Below are positions 26,429 through 35,568 of a stretch of 64,000 nt of DNA, in pieces (within the stretch, counting starts at the first letter, position 1; each line of letters starts with the position of its first letter). The translations under genes and the position numbers were made by a program. The notes below the pieces were generated by a model. It had not been told where the DNA came from. It did no database searches and was given only the letters and a program-made list of their open reading frames with translations. The DNA is from Ruminococcus sp. NK3A76. Lineage in GTDB: Bacteria > Bacillota > Clostridia > Oscillospirales > Ruminococcaceae. The stretch spans positions 558,001 to 622,000 of the forward strand of contig NZ_JMMA01000002.1 of the NCBI RefSeq assembly GCF_000686125.1, written 5' to 3'.

Positions 26429-26605
26429 TGTTTTGGGATTTTGGGTCTGCTTGCCTTGGTGCTTTGGCGTAGTATTTCCAATTGTCTTGACAGGTCACTG
26501 TGTTTTGGTTAATAATTAAAACAAATAAACAAATGCCATTGATTGTATATAAAAATATTGACATTATACCTAAATGTTTTTAAACGATTCTATCAAATAT
26601 GTGCA
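26429..26605. other. Intergenic, AT-rich, no gene seen
   Basis: Nothing with coding character. Two TTGACA-like boxes occur (around 26484 and 26558), but neither has a good -10 at 17 bp. The stretch ends at the promoter in front of repeat copy 1. Confidence 0.5.
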
Positions 26606-26634
26606 TTGAAATACCTGTCTGATAGTGGTATAGT
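26606..26634 (+). promoter_or_regulatory. Promoter reading into repeat copy 1 and the surface-protein gene
   Basis: TTGAAA (26606-26611), 17-bp spacer, TATAGT (26629-26634). It ends 18 bp before the repeat, so a transcript would cross the repeat into the broken surface gene. It was probably that gene's own promoter before insertion. Confidence 0.6.
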
Positions 26635-26652
26635 ATATGATGAGGTTATTAT

Positions 26653-26824
26653 GGCAACACCGCACAAAGACCGCCTGAAGGCTTTGTACGCAACTTACTT
26701 GCATCTTTTCCGTCATATTACACATTTTTTCCTTGAAATACGGTAGTATTCCTTCGGAAAATCTGTGCAATCTGACGAAAAAGCTGACTGCGCAATTTGC
26801 GCACAATCTTCGTGCGGTGTTGCC
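26653..26824 (+). repeat. 172-bp MITE-like element, copy 1
   Basis: Ends are inverted repeats GGCAACACCGCAC and GTGCGGTGTTGCC. The inside has TGCGCAA-T-TTGCGCA and TTCC-TTC-GGAA palindromes. It lies between a promoter and the surface-protein gene and stays open in that gene's frame: a GTG at 26765 inside the element opens an ORF that continues into the gene. No clear target duplication flanks it. Confidence 0.9.
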
Positions 26825-28910
26825 TTTATTAAACGCACAAATACACACGATTATATGTATCTCTACGGCAGCTCACAGCATGAGGAACAAAGAACGCTGA
26901 CCACAACAACGCAGTACATTGATCTTGCCTACTATATACATCAGGGCAGCAACTTTCTGAGGTTCAATGGTTCCGGGTTCTCAAATACCACGAATATTTC
27001 TCAGGCGACCGAATGGGCAGTCGATACGAACGGCAGGATCTATACAGTATTGCAAAACGGCAGCACTTATACATATTACTACCTGATAAATGACAATAAT
27101 ACATTGGGTCATCAGGCGGCAGCGGCAGATGCCGAAATCCCTGCGTCTGTAACTACGTGGACAGTGAACAGCACGTCGATAAGCAATAACAGCTGCTATC
27201 TCAACAGATCGTCAAACAACACGCTTGAGCTTATCCAGAGCTCCGGCGCAACATCATGGAGCATCGACAGCACAGCCAATGAGATATACAGCGGCGACTG
27301 GTATGTATCCTACAATGGCAGAGCATGGTGCCTGACACGCAAGGCTCCTGATCTCATCTCGGACGGAAACGGGCACTATGCACGCATCGTTGGCGGAACG
27401 CTCTCAACAACGAGCGATATCAACGAAGCATCAGATCTCTACGTGAGCGGCGGCACGCTTGCTGTTCATACAGACAATAACTGTTATACCACCTATACTA
27501 TCGACGAATACGGCAGGATACTGAACGGCGATGAAATGCTTTATTCTGAGAACGGAGCATTTGTCTGGAAAGATGCCTACTATTACGTCATAAAGACTGA
27601 TAATAACTATATGCTATTGAATGAAAACAGTCTCAGCATAACAAGTGATCTGAACGATGCAACACACTGGGTGTTTGAAAACAACAGTCTTACAGTTGCC
27701 AATGGCAGTACATATCTGGATTATAACCGATCAGTCATGTTTGCATATAGCTACACCCTTGCTGTTAACGGGTCTGCGCCTAAGTGGCAAAGCACTGATA
27801 ATGGTTTGTATTTTTCGGCTAATTCAACGATTCTGGTCGGCAGTAAGAATTACTATCTTACTTATTCCAATAATAGCTGGACGCTCAACCAGGATTCCGG
27901 CACTGCCCGTCTCGAAGCACGCCACATAGACACAAATGTATCTTTGACGAGTTCATCACGCACACCTGTCACAGCATATGAGGATAATACCGTTTCCGGC
28001 ACCGCAAATGAATCAGGCGAAACGACTGTGCAGTTATCTGATACAACATATCGTCCTATCACTGTGACAACAGGCAGCCAAAAACGATGACGGAACGTAT
28101 ACCTATCGTTATGCCGGTGCAAGTGCTCCTTCAAGCGGTACAAAGGTGTTCGATACAGCATGGCTGACCGATCCTGACAGTGTCCGCAGTAATACGGTAT
28201 ACTATTTCGAGATCCCTGTCAATGCAGGTGAATATGCGCTCGGCTCTGTATCAGGCAGTAACGGTGCTTATCTGCTTTATCTGGATATTTCCACGCATCA
28301 GGGCGACTCTGTGCTCACTTATGAGAAAATGGAGATAACGACTACGACTTATCAGATGCCTGCCGGAGTCAGGTTCAGTGACGATGAGTTCAAGGCATAT
28401 GCTATTCCCGTATCGCAGACCGGCAGCATTGAATTCACAAGCGAAGGCCTGACGGTCACCTCATATCCTGAGCTGGATGATACAAGTTCATCAGAGACTA
28501 AGATGATCGAGACTGTCACAGTCATTGACTATGCAGGAACCGTGGCGGCACGGCGTATCACAGAAGGCAGCAGCGTGACATACTATTACGGTGCAGATGC
28601 AGAGCACCTGACACTATCGAATGCACGGGTATGCAGCGTATACTTCGCAAATACAGCTTCTGACACTGTGATACTGCAATACTATTATTATCCTGAGGAT
28701 ACGAATACCGTTCAGAATAAGGCATCACCTACCTATGTGATAGCTGAAGATATAACTATATCGGCATATGATGTGACTGCTTCGGCAAGCGATGCTGCGG
28801 TCACAGCCAATGTTACTGTATTCGACACGGACAAGTCTTATCTGACATTCCAGAGCCGCAGTGATATCTCGGCAGGGGATACTGTGACCATTCCGGTCAT
28901 ATCACCGTAA
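26765..28910 (+). pseudogene. Large extracellular surface protein, 5' end replaced and frameshifted
   Basis: Two ORFs in different frames make one protein of about 700 residues. The first (to the TGA at 28090) is Ser/Thr/Asn/Tyr-rich beta sequence with repeats like SDINEASDLYVSGGTL and SDLNDATHWVFENNSL, typical of secreted proteins. It breaks at a run of five A (28080-28084); with one A fewer the frame continues as NDDGTYTYRYAG into the second ORF (to 28910). The N-terminal 20 codons come from repeat copy 1, and no signal peptide remains. No anchor is seen at the end. The GTG at 26765 has a weak ribosome site. Function unknown; probably dead, unless the indel is a sequencing error. Confidence 0.7.
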
Positions 28911-29063
28911 ACAAATATCAGAATGTGTTCTGAAATGACTGCTCCCACCGGAGCTTATATCCGGTGGGGGTCATCGTATATCATATCAAAGCCACCCTAT
29001 CAGGCACATTAGCACCTATACTGCTTTGAAAAAAATGTGTCCTTCTGTGCAGGCTATGTGTAT

Positions 29064-29241
29064 CAAAAACCGCCCCCCGGAAAACCGGAGAGCGGAAACT
29101 TTTATGCTGACCCCCGCAGGCGGAATCAAACCGCCGTAGTCCCTTCGTGAGGGGAAGGGTGTTCTTGCACTGAACTATACGGGGGGTGGGCTGCAAGCAG
29201 CTTCTCCCACTTAGCGGGTGGGTGTTTTATATAAACTACCT
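29064..29241 (-). ncRNA. Structured non-coding RNA with tRNA-like core
   Basis: On the minus strand a consensus promoter (29276-29248) is followed by about 178 nt ending in a strong terminator at 29095-29064 (CCGCTCTCCGG / CCGGGGGGCGG, TTTTT). No coding sequence fits. The 5' part has CCCAC/GTGGG and GCTGC/GCAGC hairpins. The middle (29184-29108) folds as a cloverleaf, described separately. The length, own promoter and lack of a target gene suggest a trans-acting structured RNA; 6S RNA and the raiA-type RNA are candidates I cannot separate by eye. Confidence 0.65.
29108..29184 (-). tRNA. tRNA-like cloverleaf (anticodon position CTC), probably not a working tRNA
   Basis: Acceptor CCCCGTA / TGCGGGG (7 pairs, one G-T); D arm GTTC-AGTGCAA-GAAC; anticodon stem CCTTC / GAAGG with 7-nt loop CCCTCAC; T arm GGCGG-TTTGATT-CCGCC. 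Against a tRNA: position 33 is C rather than T, the first base is C, the acceptor helix can extend by another pair, and the 3' end is GTCA rather than encoded CCA. It is embedded in a longer promoter-to-terminator unit. Confidence 0.45.
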
Positions 29242-29247
29242 GTATAT

Positions 29248-29276
29248 ATTATATACTCCATAAAGGCTTTTGTCAA
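29248..29276 (-). promoter_or_regulatory. Promoter of the tRNA-like RNA
   Basis: TTGACA (29276-29271), 17-bp spacer, TATAAT (29253-29248), both perfect consensus, 15 bp from repeat copy 2. Confidence 0.85.
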
Positions 29277-29292
29277 CTTGATTTTTATGAGG

Positions 29293-29464
29293 GGCAACAC
29301 CGCACAAAGAACGCCTGAAGGCTTTGTACGCAACTTACTTGCATCTTTTCCGTCATATTACACATTTTTTCCTTGAAATACGGTAGTATTCCTTCGGAAA
29401 ATCTGTGCAATCTGACGAAAATCTAGACGTCGCATCTGACGCACAGGGGTCGTGCGGTATTGCC
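29293..29464 (+). repeat. 172-bp MITE-like element, copy 2
   Basis: Same ends and length as the other copies, but the right third differs (ATCTAGACGTCGCATCTGACG in place of the usual AAGCTGACTGCGC stretch), and the final arm reads GTGCGGTATTGCC. The changes keep an inner pairing, CGTCGCATCTGACG-like. It lies just upstream of the minus-strand RNA promoter. Confidence 0.85.
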
Positions 29465-29490
29465 TAAAACAAACAGCTGATTATCAAATA

Positions 29491-29530
29491 AAGGCCTGTA
29501 TGCCGGATATAAGCATACAGGTCTTTCGCT
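29491..29530 (+). terminator. Terminator-like hairpin in a gene-poor stretch
   Basis: AAAGGCCTGTATGC pairs with GCATACAGGTCTTT over a 9-nt loop; TCGCTTTTT follows. No clear plus-strand gene precedes it. Confidence 0.7.
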
Positions 29531-29570
29531 TTTTATGAAACGGGCAGCACTTGATGAATGCTATGCTAAC

Positions 29571-29672
29571 AGCAAAAGCCGCCGGGAGTGTTCCCGACGG
29601 CTTCTGCTTATTATATGAGGAGTGTATCACGTTATCTTATTTATGGCGGTTAGCATCAGCTAACCTTATGCT
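29571..29672 (+). other. Two further hairpins before the LysR gene
   Basis: AGCAAAAGCCG / CGGCTTCTGCT encloses CGGGA / TCCCG (29571-29610), with TATTATAT after it; GGTTAGC / GCTAACC (29654-29671) follows, then TTATGCTTTTATT. Both look like terminators of an unknown or lost transcript. 29673-29807 has nothing else I can support. Confidence 0.5.
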
Positions 29673-29807
29673 TTTATTATACACGTTATTTAATACAAAG
29701 TCAAGAAAATTTATCTCTCCGACGTTAAATTTGGCGAAATAACGAAAACGATTAGCGATAACTAACCCGAATTTGTGAGAAAGGTATATCATTCCCCTTG
29801 AGCATAG

Positions 29808-29836
29808 TTGACATAACGCCTTGTCTGCGGTATAAT
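29808..29836 (+). promoter_or_regulatory. Promoter of the LysR gene
   Basis: TTGACA (29808-29813), 17-bp spacer, TATAAT (29831-29836), 32 bp ahead of the start codon. Confidence 0.85.
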
Positions 29837-29868
29837 TATCATTGTAGTTTTACAAGGAGAGCAATAAT

Positions 29869-30786
29869 ATGACATTACAACAGCTTAGATATATAATAGA
29901 GATAGCCGAGACAGGCTCTATCACAATGGCGGCACAGCGGCTTTTTATAGCACAGCCAAGCCTTTCAAAGTCGGTCGCCGAGCTTGAAAAGGAAATGGGC
30001 ATCACGATATTTGCACGCAGCAACAGGGGAGTGTATCTTACAGAGGAGGGGTCAAGATTTCTTTCCTATGCAAGGCAGATAATCGAGCAGACGCAGCTGC
30101 TTGAAAGCGAGTATAAATCCGCACCGCCCCCGAACAGGGTGTTTGCCGTGTCGTCGCAGCATTACGCCTTTGTGGTCAATGCGTTTGTAGAGCTCGTGCG
30201 TGAATACGGCAAGGATAAGTATGAGTTCACCCTGCGTGAGCTCAAAACTGCCGAGATAATCGAAGACGTGCGCACTCACCGCAGCGACATAGGCGTGCTT
30301 TTCTTAAGCAGCTTCAATCGTGAGGTGATTAGGCATATTCTCCAGAGCGAGGAGCTTAAGTTTGAAACGCTGTTCACTGCCAAGCCGCACGTTTTTGTTA
30401 GCAAGAATAACCCGCTTGTCGGCCGCAGCAGCGTCACACTTGAAGACCTGAGGGAATTCCCGAGGCTGACATACGACCAGGGCGTCAAGAATTCCTTCTA
30501 CTTCGCCGAGGAGCTGCACATCACCGAGCAGAGCCCCAAGAATATCATAGTTTCAGACAGAGCGTCGCTTTTTAACCTTCTCATAGGCCTTGACGGATAT
30601 ACTATCTCATCAGGCGTGCTGAGTTCTGACCTTAACGGTGACAATATCGTATCAATCCCCCTTGAAAGCGACGAGCGCATGGAGATAGGCTACATAATCA
30701 CCAACGACCGCCCCATGAACGCTATGACACAGAGCTATCTTGAACACCTTAATAGATACATTTCAAATTACTCACCGGATCAATGA
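29869..30786 (+). CDS. LysR-family transcriptional regulator
   Basis: 305 residues. The N-terminal HTH is typical: LRYIIEIAETGSITMAAQRLFIAQPSLSKSVAELEKEMG, in parts across residues 5-45. A substrate-binding domain follows from about 90. AAGGAGAG precedes ATG 29869. It is read just before metE in the same direction with a terminator between. A palindrome in the metE promoter makes it a candidate MetE/MetF regulator (MetR-like role), which is inferred from position only. Confidence 0.9.
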   Translation: MTLQQLRYIIEIAETGSITMAAQRLFIAQPSLSKSVAELEKEMGITIFARSNRGVYLTEEGSRFLSYARQIIEQTQLLESEYKSAPPPNRVFAVSSQHYAFVVNAFVELVREYGKDKYEFTLRELKTAEIIEDVRTHRSDIGVLFLSSFNREVIRHILQSEELKFETLFTAKPHVFVSKNNPLVGRSSVTLEDLREFPRLTYDQGVKNSFYFAEELHITEQSPKNIIVSDRASLFNLLIGLDGYTISSGVLSSDLNGDNIVSIPLESDERMEIGYIITNDRPMNAMTQSYLEHLNRYISNYSPDQ

Positions 30787-30790
30787 TATG

Positions 30791-30818
30791 CGGCTGTTTC
30801 ATGCAGCCGTTTCTTTTT
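30791..30818 (+). terminator. Terminator of the LysR gene
   Basis: CGGCTG pairs with CAGCCG over a 7-nt loop; TTTCTTTTT follows. Confidence 0.8.
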
Positions 30819-30863
30819 GCCCTGATATAGCCAAAAGCTATCGCACTGTATGATTATTATATA

Positions 30864-30893
30864 TTAACACATTTCAGAAATGTGTGTTATAAT
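30864..30893 (+). promoter_or_regulatory. metE promoter with internal palindrome
   Basis: TTAACA (30864-30869), 18-bp spacer, TATAAT (30888-30893). ACACATTT-CAG-AAATGTGT (30867-30885) fills the spacer and should be an operator. A second pair of arms, GTATGATTA (about 30848) and TAATCATAC (about 30906), flanks the promoter. No SAM riboswitch or T-box is seen in the short leader. Confidence 0.65.
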
Positions 30894-30927
30894 AGTAAAC
30901 GTAGTAATCATACAGGAGGAATAGGAA

Positions 30928-33201
30928 ATGAAGACAACAATAATCGGATACCCAAGGATAGGTGATCTGCGTGAACTGAAATTTGCAAGCGAGAAATATT
31001 TCAGAAAAGAGATAACAGCTGATGAACTCGAAAGGACTGCAAAAGAGATAAGGCAGCACGACCTTGCCATACAGAAAAGCAGCGGACTTGACTATATACC
31101 GTCAAATGATTTCTCATACTATGACGGCGTGCTCGATACGGCTTTCCTGCTTGGTGCCGTGCCTGAAAGATACACATCGCTCGGGCTTTCTGAGCTTGAT
31201 ACATACTTTGCGGCGGCAAGGGGCTATCAGGGCGATAAGGGCGATGTAAGAGCGCTTGCCATGAAAAAGTGGTTCAACACCAACTATCATTATATCGTGC
31301 CTGAGATAGACGACGAAACAGAGATAAAGCTTAATGGCAGCAAGCCGTTTGACCTGTTTTCAGAGGCTCTTGAAAGCGGCGTCAAGACAAAGCCCGTTAT
31401 CATCGGTGCATACACGTTCTTAAAGCTCGCAAGATACAAGGGCAGCAAAAAGGCGGAAGATTTTGCAGAGCAGGCAGCAAAGGCATACACAGAGCTTCTT
31501 GAAAAGCTCGCTGCCCTCGGCGCTGAGTGGGTGCAGCTTGATGAGCCCTCGCTCGTTACTGATATGACAGCTGAGGATATATCGCTTTTCAAGTCGATTT
31601 ATGAAAAGATACTTGCTGACAAGCACGGCGTAAAGGTGCTCGTTCAGACATACTTCGGCGATGTGCGTGACTGCTACAGCGAGCTGTGCGCTCTTGACTT
31701 TGACGGCATAGGCCTTGACTTTGTCGAGGGCAAGGAGTCGTTAAACCTTATAAGTAAATACGGCTTCCCGACAGGAACAGTGCTCTTTGCAGGTGTGGTA
31801 AACGGCAAGAACATCTGGCGCAACAACTACGCCGGAACACTTGATATAATAGCCAAGCTCAGGGGCTTTACTGATGATATCGTGCTTGGCACATCATGCT
31901 CGCTGCTGCACGTTCCCTGCACTCTTGACAACGAGAGCAAGCTCTCTGCCGATATCAAGAAGCACTTTGCATACGCCGCTGAAAAGCTCACAGAGCTTGC
32001 CGAGCTTAAGAAGCTGGTGCTGGCAGAAAAGCCTGAGGAAACAGCGGAATTTGTACGCAACGCCGCACTTCACAGCGGCAGCAGGATAGAGGGCAACGAG
32101 GCAGTAAGACAGAAAGTCGCAAGCCTTGGTGAGAAGGACTTTACAAGACTGCCTGAGTTTGCCGAGCGTGAAAAGATACAGAAGGAGCGCTTTAAGCTGC
32201 CGCTTTTCCCGACAACGACTATCGGCTCGTTCCCCCAGACAAAGGAGGTCAAGGCAAACCGTGCAGCACGCCGCAAGGGCGAGATAACACAGGCCGAATA
32301 CGAGCAGTTTATCGAGAAGAAGATAGCCGAGTGTGTATCGCTTCAGGAGGAGATAGGCCTTGATGTGCTCGTTCACGGCGAGTATGAAAGAAACGACATG
32401 GTGGAATACTTCGGTGAGTGCCTTGACGGTTATATCTTCACAGAAAAAGCGTGGGTGCAGTCATACGGCACACGCTGCGTCAAGCCGCCTGTTATCTGGG
32501 GTGATATCTCCCGTGCAAGACCTATGACAGTACGCTGGTCAAAGTATGCGCAGAGCCTTACAAACAAGCCCATGAAGGGTATGCTCACAGGCCCTGTGAC
32601 GATACTCAACTGGTCGTTCCCGAGAGAGGATATAACACTTAAGGAAAGTGCTTTCCAGATAGCACACGCTATCCGTGAGGAGGTGCTCGACCTTGAAGCA
32701 AACGGCATAAGCATTATTCAGGTAGACGAGGCTGCCCTGCGTGAAAAGCTGCCGCTTCGCCGTGCTGACTGGCACAAGGATTATCTTGACTGGGCGATAC
32801 CGGCGTTTCGGTATGTCCACAGCGGTGTAAAGCCACAAACACAGATACACACGCATATGTGCTACAGCGAGTTTGCAGATATAATCAAGGACATAGACGA
32901 TATGGACGCAGACGTGATAACCTTTGAAGCATCACGCTCTGACCTGACTATCCTTGATGTGTTAAAGGAGAACAGCTTCCGCACAGAGGTCGGCCCCGGT
33001 GTGTATGACATCCATTCACCGAGAGTGCCTTCAAAGGATGAGATAAAGACAGCCGTAAACAAGATGCTCGGGCGCATATCCGCTGACAAGCTGTGGATAA
33101 ACCCCGACTGCGGACTTAAGACAAGAGGCACCGAGGAGACAGTTCCGAGCCTTGAAAACCTTGTTGCGGCAGCAAAAGAGGTAAGAAATGAGAACAGCTG
33201 A
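30928..33201 (+). CDS. metE: Cobalamin-independent methionine synthase
   Basis: 757 residues, full length, cytosolic. It moves the methyl group of 5-methyl-tetrahydropteroyl-triglutamate to homocysteine. The N-terminal half starts [16 protein letters not shown]; the catalytic half has [12 protein letters not shown] (near 427), THMCYSEF with the zinc His and Cys (near 649), and [10 protein letters not shown] with the second zinc Cys (near 733). metF overlaps its end by 14 bp, so the methyl donor and its user are co-translated. Confidence 0.96.
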   Translation: MKTTIIGYPRIGDLRELKFASEKYFRKEITADELERTAKEIRQHDLAIQKSSGLDYIPSNDFSYYDGVLDTAFLLGAVPERYTSLGLSELDTYFAAARGYQGDKGDVRALAMKKWFNTNYHYIVPEIDDETEIKLNGSKPFDLFSEALESGVKTKPVIIGAYTFLKLARYKGSKKAEDFAEQAAKAYTELLEKLAALGAEWVQLDEPSLVTDMTAEDISLFKSIYEKILADKHGVKVLVQTYFGDVRDCYSELCALDFDGIGLDFVEGKESLNLISKYGFPTGTVLFAGVVNGKNIWRNNYAGTLDIIAKLRGFTDDIVLGTSCSLLHVPCTLDNESKLSADIKKHFAYAAEKLTELAELKKLVLAEKPEETAEFVRNAALHSGSRIEGNEAVRQKVASLGEKDFTRLPEFAEREKIQKERFKLPLFPTTTIGSFPQTKEVKANRAARRKGEITQAEYEQFIEKKIAECVSLQEEIGLDVLVHGEYERNDMVEYFGECLDGYIFTEKAWVQSYGTRCVKPPVIWGDISRARPMTVRWSKYAQSLTNKPMKGMLTGPVTILNWSFPREDITLKESAFQIAHAIREEVLDLEANGISIIQVDEAALREKLPLRRADWHKDYLDWAIPAFRYVHSGVKPQTQIHTHMCYSEFADIIKDIDDMDADVITFEASRSDLTILDVLKENSFRTEVGPGVYDIHSPRVPSKDEIKTAVNKMLGRISADKLWINPDCGLKTRGTEETVPSLENLVAAAKEVRNENS

Positions 33202-34069
33202 TATTTTTAAAGAGAAGACAGTCTTTTCGCTTGAGATATTCCCCCCAAAGCCTGGGGCTGATGAGAGCGTGATATATAAAACACTTGACGGCCTTACCGA
33301 TATCTGCCCGGATTTTATAAGCGTTACCTACGGCGCAGGCGGCGGCAAAAACGGCAGCAGGACTATAGGCATCGCATCTGATATACAGCAGCTATACGGT
33401 GTCACAAGTGCTGCACATCTGCCCTGCATCGGCCTTACAAAGCAGCAGGCGGCAGATATCCTTGACAGTATGCAGAAAAGCGGCATAGAGAATATCCTTG
33501 CTCTGCGTGGCGACAGGGGAGAGGGCGACACCCCTCACGGCGACTTTGAGCACGCAAGTGACCTGATAACATTTATCAGGGAAAACTACGACTTCAACAT
33601 AATAGCAGCCTGCTATCCCGAAGTCCACCCCGAGAGCGCATCTGCGGCTGATGACATAAAGCATCTGAGATACAAGGTAGACCAGGGCGCAAGCCACCTG
33701 ATAACACAGCTTTTCCTTGACAATGAATACTTCTACCGTTTCTATGAGAAAACGCTCATTGCCGGCATAGATGTGCCTATAGAAGCCGGCATAATGCCTG
33801 TGACTAACAGGCGGCAGATAGAGCGCATGGTAAGCCTTTGCGGAGTTGAGCTACCTAAGAAATTCCGCCAGATGCTCGACCGCTACGGTGATGACCCTGT
33901 GGCTCTGCGTGATGCAGGCATCGCCTACGCTATCGACCAGATAACCGACCTTATCACTGACGGTGTGAGCGGAATACATCTTTACACGATGAATGACACT
34001 GACATCGCACACCGCATATATGACGCTGTGCAGAGCCTTATCATGGTGAGCACAGGCATGAGGGCATAA
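33188..34069 (+). CDS. metF: 5,10-methylenetetrahydrofolate reductase
   Basis: 293 residues. FAD enzyme supplying methyl-folate to MetE. TIM-barrel blocks: [12 protein letters not shown] (near 11), [11 protein letters not shown] (near 40), [11 protein letters not shown] (near 98), [16 protein letters not shown] (near 170), [11 protein letters not shown] (near 197). AGAGGTAA lies before ATG 33188, inside metE. The stop is 2 bp from repeat copy 3, leaving no room for a terminator of its own. Confidence 0.95.
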   Translation: MRTADIFKEKTVFSLEIFPPKPGADESVIYKTLDGLTDICPDFISVTYGAGGGKNGSRTIGIASDIQQLYGVTSAAHLPCIGLTKQQAADILDSMQKSGIENILALRGDRGEGDTPHGDFEHASDLITFIRENYDFNIIAACYPEVHPESASAADDIKHLRYKVDQGASHLITQLFLDNEYFYRFYEKTLIAGIDVPIEAGIMPVTNRRQIERMVSLCGVELPKKFRQMLDRYGDDPVALRDAGIAYAIDQITDLITDGVSGIHLYTMNDTDIAHRIYDAVQSLIMVSTGMRA

Positions 34070-34070
34070 A

Positions 34071-34242
34071 GGCAACACCACACAAAGATTGCCTGACGGC
34101 TTTGTACCAAATCCACTTGCATATTTTCCGCCATATTACACATTTTCTCCTTGAAATACGGTAGTATTCCTTCGGAAAATCTGTGCAATCTGACGAAAAA
34201 GCTGACTGCGCAATTTGCGCACAATCTTCGTGCGGTGTTGCC
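34071..34242 (+). repeat. 172-bp MITE-like element, copy 3
   Basis: Starts 1 bp after the metF stop codon and ends inside the signal-peptide code of the cupredoxin gene. The left third is more diverged than in other copies (ACCACACAAAGATTGCCTGACG); the right part is standard. No matching target duplication (TAAA left, TTAA right). The abrupt joins to metF and to the signal peptide suggest that DNA between them has been lost. Confidence 0.9.
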
Positions 34243-35124
34243 TTAATAGTTTCGGTACTTATAGCAACACCGGTCAAGGCATCGGCAGAGGACGGTGAAA
34301 CAGAGCTCGTAACCGCCTATTCCGACCTGTGGAAGGGCGATATATCCGTTAAGGCAGGCGAGAAGATAAGGTGGTATGTTGATGTGCCTGAGGACGTTAC
34401 ACCCAGGGGGTGCGGCGCTACCGTAAAGATTCCAGGCCTTGGCTTCGGCACAGACACACACAACAAGGAAGAAGGCCACATCGTTTTAAAGCAGGGCAGA
34501 AACTTTATCTATGAATTCACAGCCGAGGAGACAGGCGATATACTCTTTACCTGCTGGATGGGCTCGGGCTGCCACAAGAACTATATCCACGTTACTGAGG
34601 ACGGAACATACACAGCCGAGCCGGCTGCTGAGTCTGAGAAAGGAGTTGAACAGGTAAGTCACGAGGACGAAGCCACCGCTGAGGAGACTGCTTCTGCAGA
34701 GGAGATAAAGCCTGCCGATGCTGATACAGCAGAGGAAACACGGTCAGCTGATACAGACACGACCACAGAAGACACACAGCCTGCCGATGCCGACGCAGAA
34801 GCCGCAGACGATACCGAGACAGCCGACGTTGACAGAGCAGACGACACTGAGGTGGTAGATGCAGAAAACGACTTATCAGATGAAAAAGCAGAGGCAGAAG
34901 ACGATGAGACAGCTGCCGACGAAGCTGCTGACGATGAGCAGGCAGAAGACGCAGTGGACGGCGAAGCTGACGGCGCAACACTTTCCGGCAGCGAGACTGT
35001 TACAGCTACAGCTCCTGCATCTCAGGGCGCTGTTACATCAAATCCTGTGACAGGCGTTCACAGCACAGTCGCCGGCGCAGTTATAATACTTGCAGCTGTT
35101 GCAGCGGTCAAGAGAAAGAAATAA
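34183..35124 (+). CDS. Cell-wall-anchored cupredoxin-like protein, N terminus fused to a repeat
   Basis: 313 residues if read from the GTG inside repeat copy 3. The first 20 codons come from the repeat; then comes the second half of a signal peptide, IVSVLIATPVKASA (cleavage near residue 35). A cupredoxin-like domain (40-140) has a HNKEEGHIVL stretch and the copper-site-like FTCWMGSGCHKNYIHV. About 110 residues are an Ala/Asp/Glu/Thr spacer, then SNPVTGV, a hydrophobic span and KRKK: a sortase-type tail. The native start is lost; whether the GTG start secretes it is unknown. The domain call is by motif. Confidence 0.7.
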   Translation: MQSDEKADCAICAQSSCGVALIVSVLIATPVKASAEDGETELVTAYSDLWKGDISVKAGEKIRWYVDVPEDVTPRGCGATVKIPGLGFGTDTHNKEEGHIVLKQGRNFIYEFTAEETGDILFTCWMGSGCHKNYIHVTEDGTYTAEPAAESEKGVEQVSHEDEATAEETASAEEIKPADADTAEETRSADTDTTTEDTQPADADAEAADDTETADVDRADDTEVVDAENDLSDEKAEAEDDETAADEAADDEQAEDAVDGEADGATLSGSETVTATAPASQGAVTSNPVTGVHSTVAGAVIILAAVAAVKRKK

Positions 35125-35145
35125 ACTCCACCCTTTCACAATAAA

Positions 35146-35186
35146 GAGGAAGCTCGTTTTTTGGCAAACGGGCTTTCTTTTTATTG
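35146..35186 (+). terminator. Terminator after the cupredoxin gene
   Basis: GGAAGCTCGTTT pairs with AAACGGGCTTTC over a short loop; TTTTTATT follows. 35187-35364 is AT-rich with no gene seen. Confidence 0.78.
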
Positions 35187-35364
35187 AAAAAAACGGTGCT
35201 GTGGGCTTATAAAGCAAAGCCGGAAGGCAAATTGCCATATTTGTGGTACGATAGAAAAAAATTTTTGGAAATTCTGCACCCATTTGCCCGGTTTGGAGGG
35301 TATTATAAATAGTACAGTATGCATAAGTGTTGTAACACCTAAAAAATGACGGCTAAAGCACTAA

Positions 35365-35536
35365 GGCAACACCGCACAAAGACCGCCTGAAGGCTTTGTA
35401 CGCAACTTACTTGCATCTTTTCCGTCATATTACACTTTTTTTCCTTGAAATACGGTAGTATTCCTTCGGAAAATCTGTGCAATCTGACGAAAAAGCTGAC
35501 TGCGCAATTTGCGCACAATCTTCGTGCGGTGTTGCC
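35365..35536 (+). repeat. 172-bp MITE-like element, copy 4
   Basis: Same ends and length as the other copies, flanked on both sides by CTAA, a likely 4-bp target duplication. It ends 32 bp before the first gene of the RiPP operon, so it lies in the operon's leader or promoter region. Confidence 0.92.
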
Positions 35537-35568
35537 CTAAAAAGCATCGCAACAAGGACGGTTTTTCT

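Noticed and set aside
26653-26824. Minus-strand frame through the 172-bp repeat, recurring in several copies, as a small protein
   Set aside because: It recurs because the repeat recurs, has no ribosome site, and its ends differ with the flanking DNA.
29108-29184. Calling the cloverleaf a working tRNA-Glu(CTC)
   Set aside because: C at position 33, C1-G72, no CCA and a longer transcript around it argue against it; kept as tRNA-like only.
35187-35364. Possible riboswitch upstream of the RiPP operon (GCAAAGCCGG-like stretch)
   Set aside because: Only a short resemblance to the c-di-GMP riboswitch core; the other conserved parts are absent.
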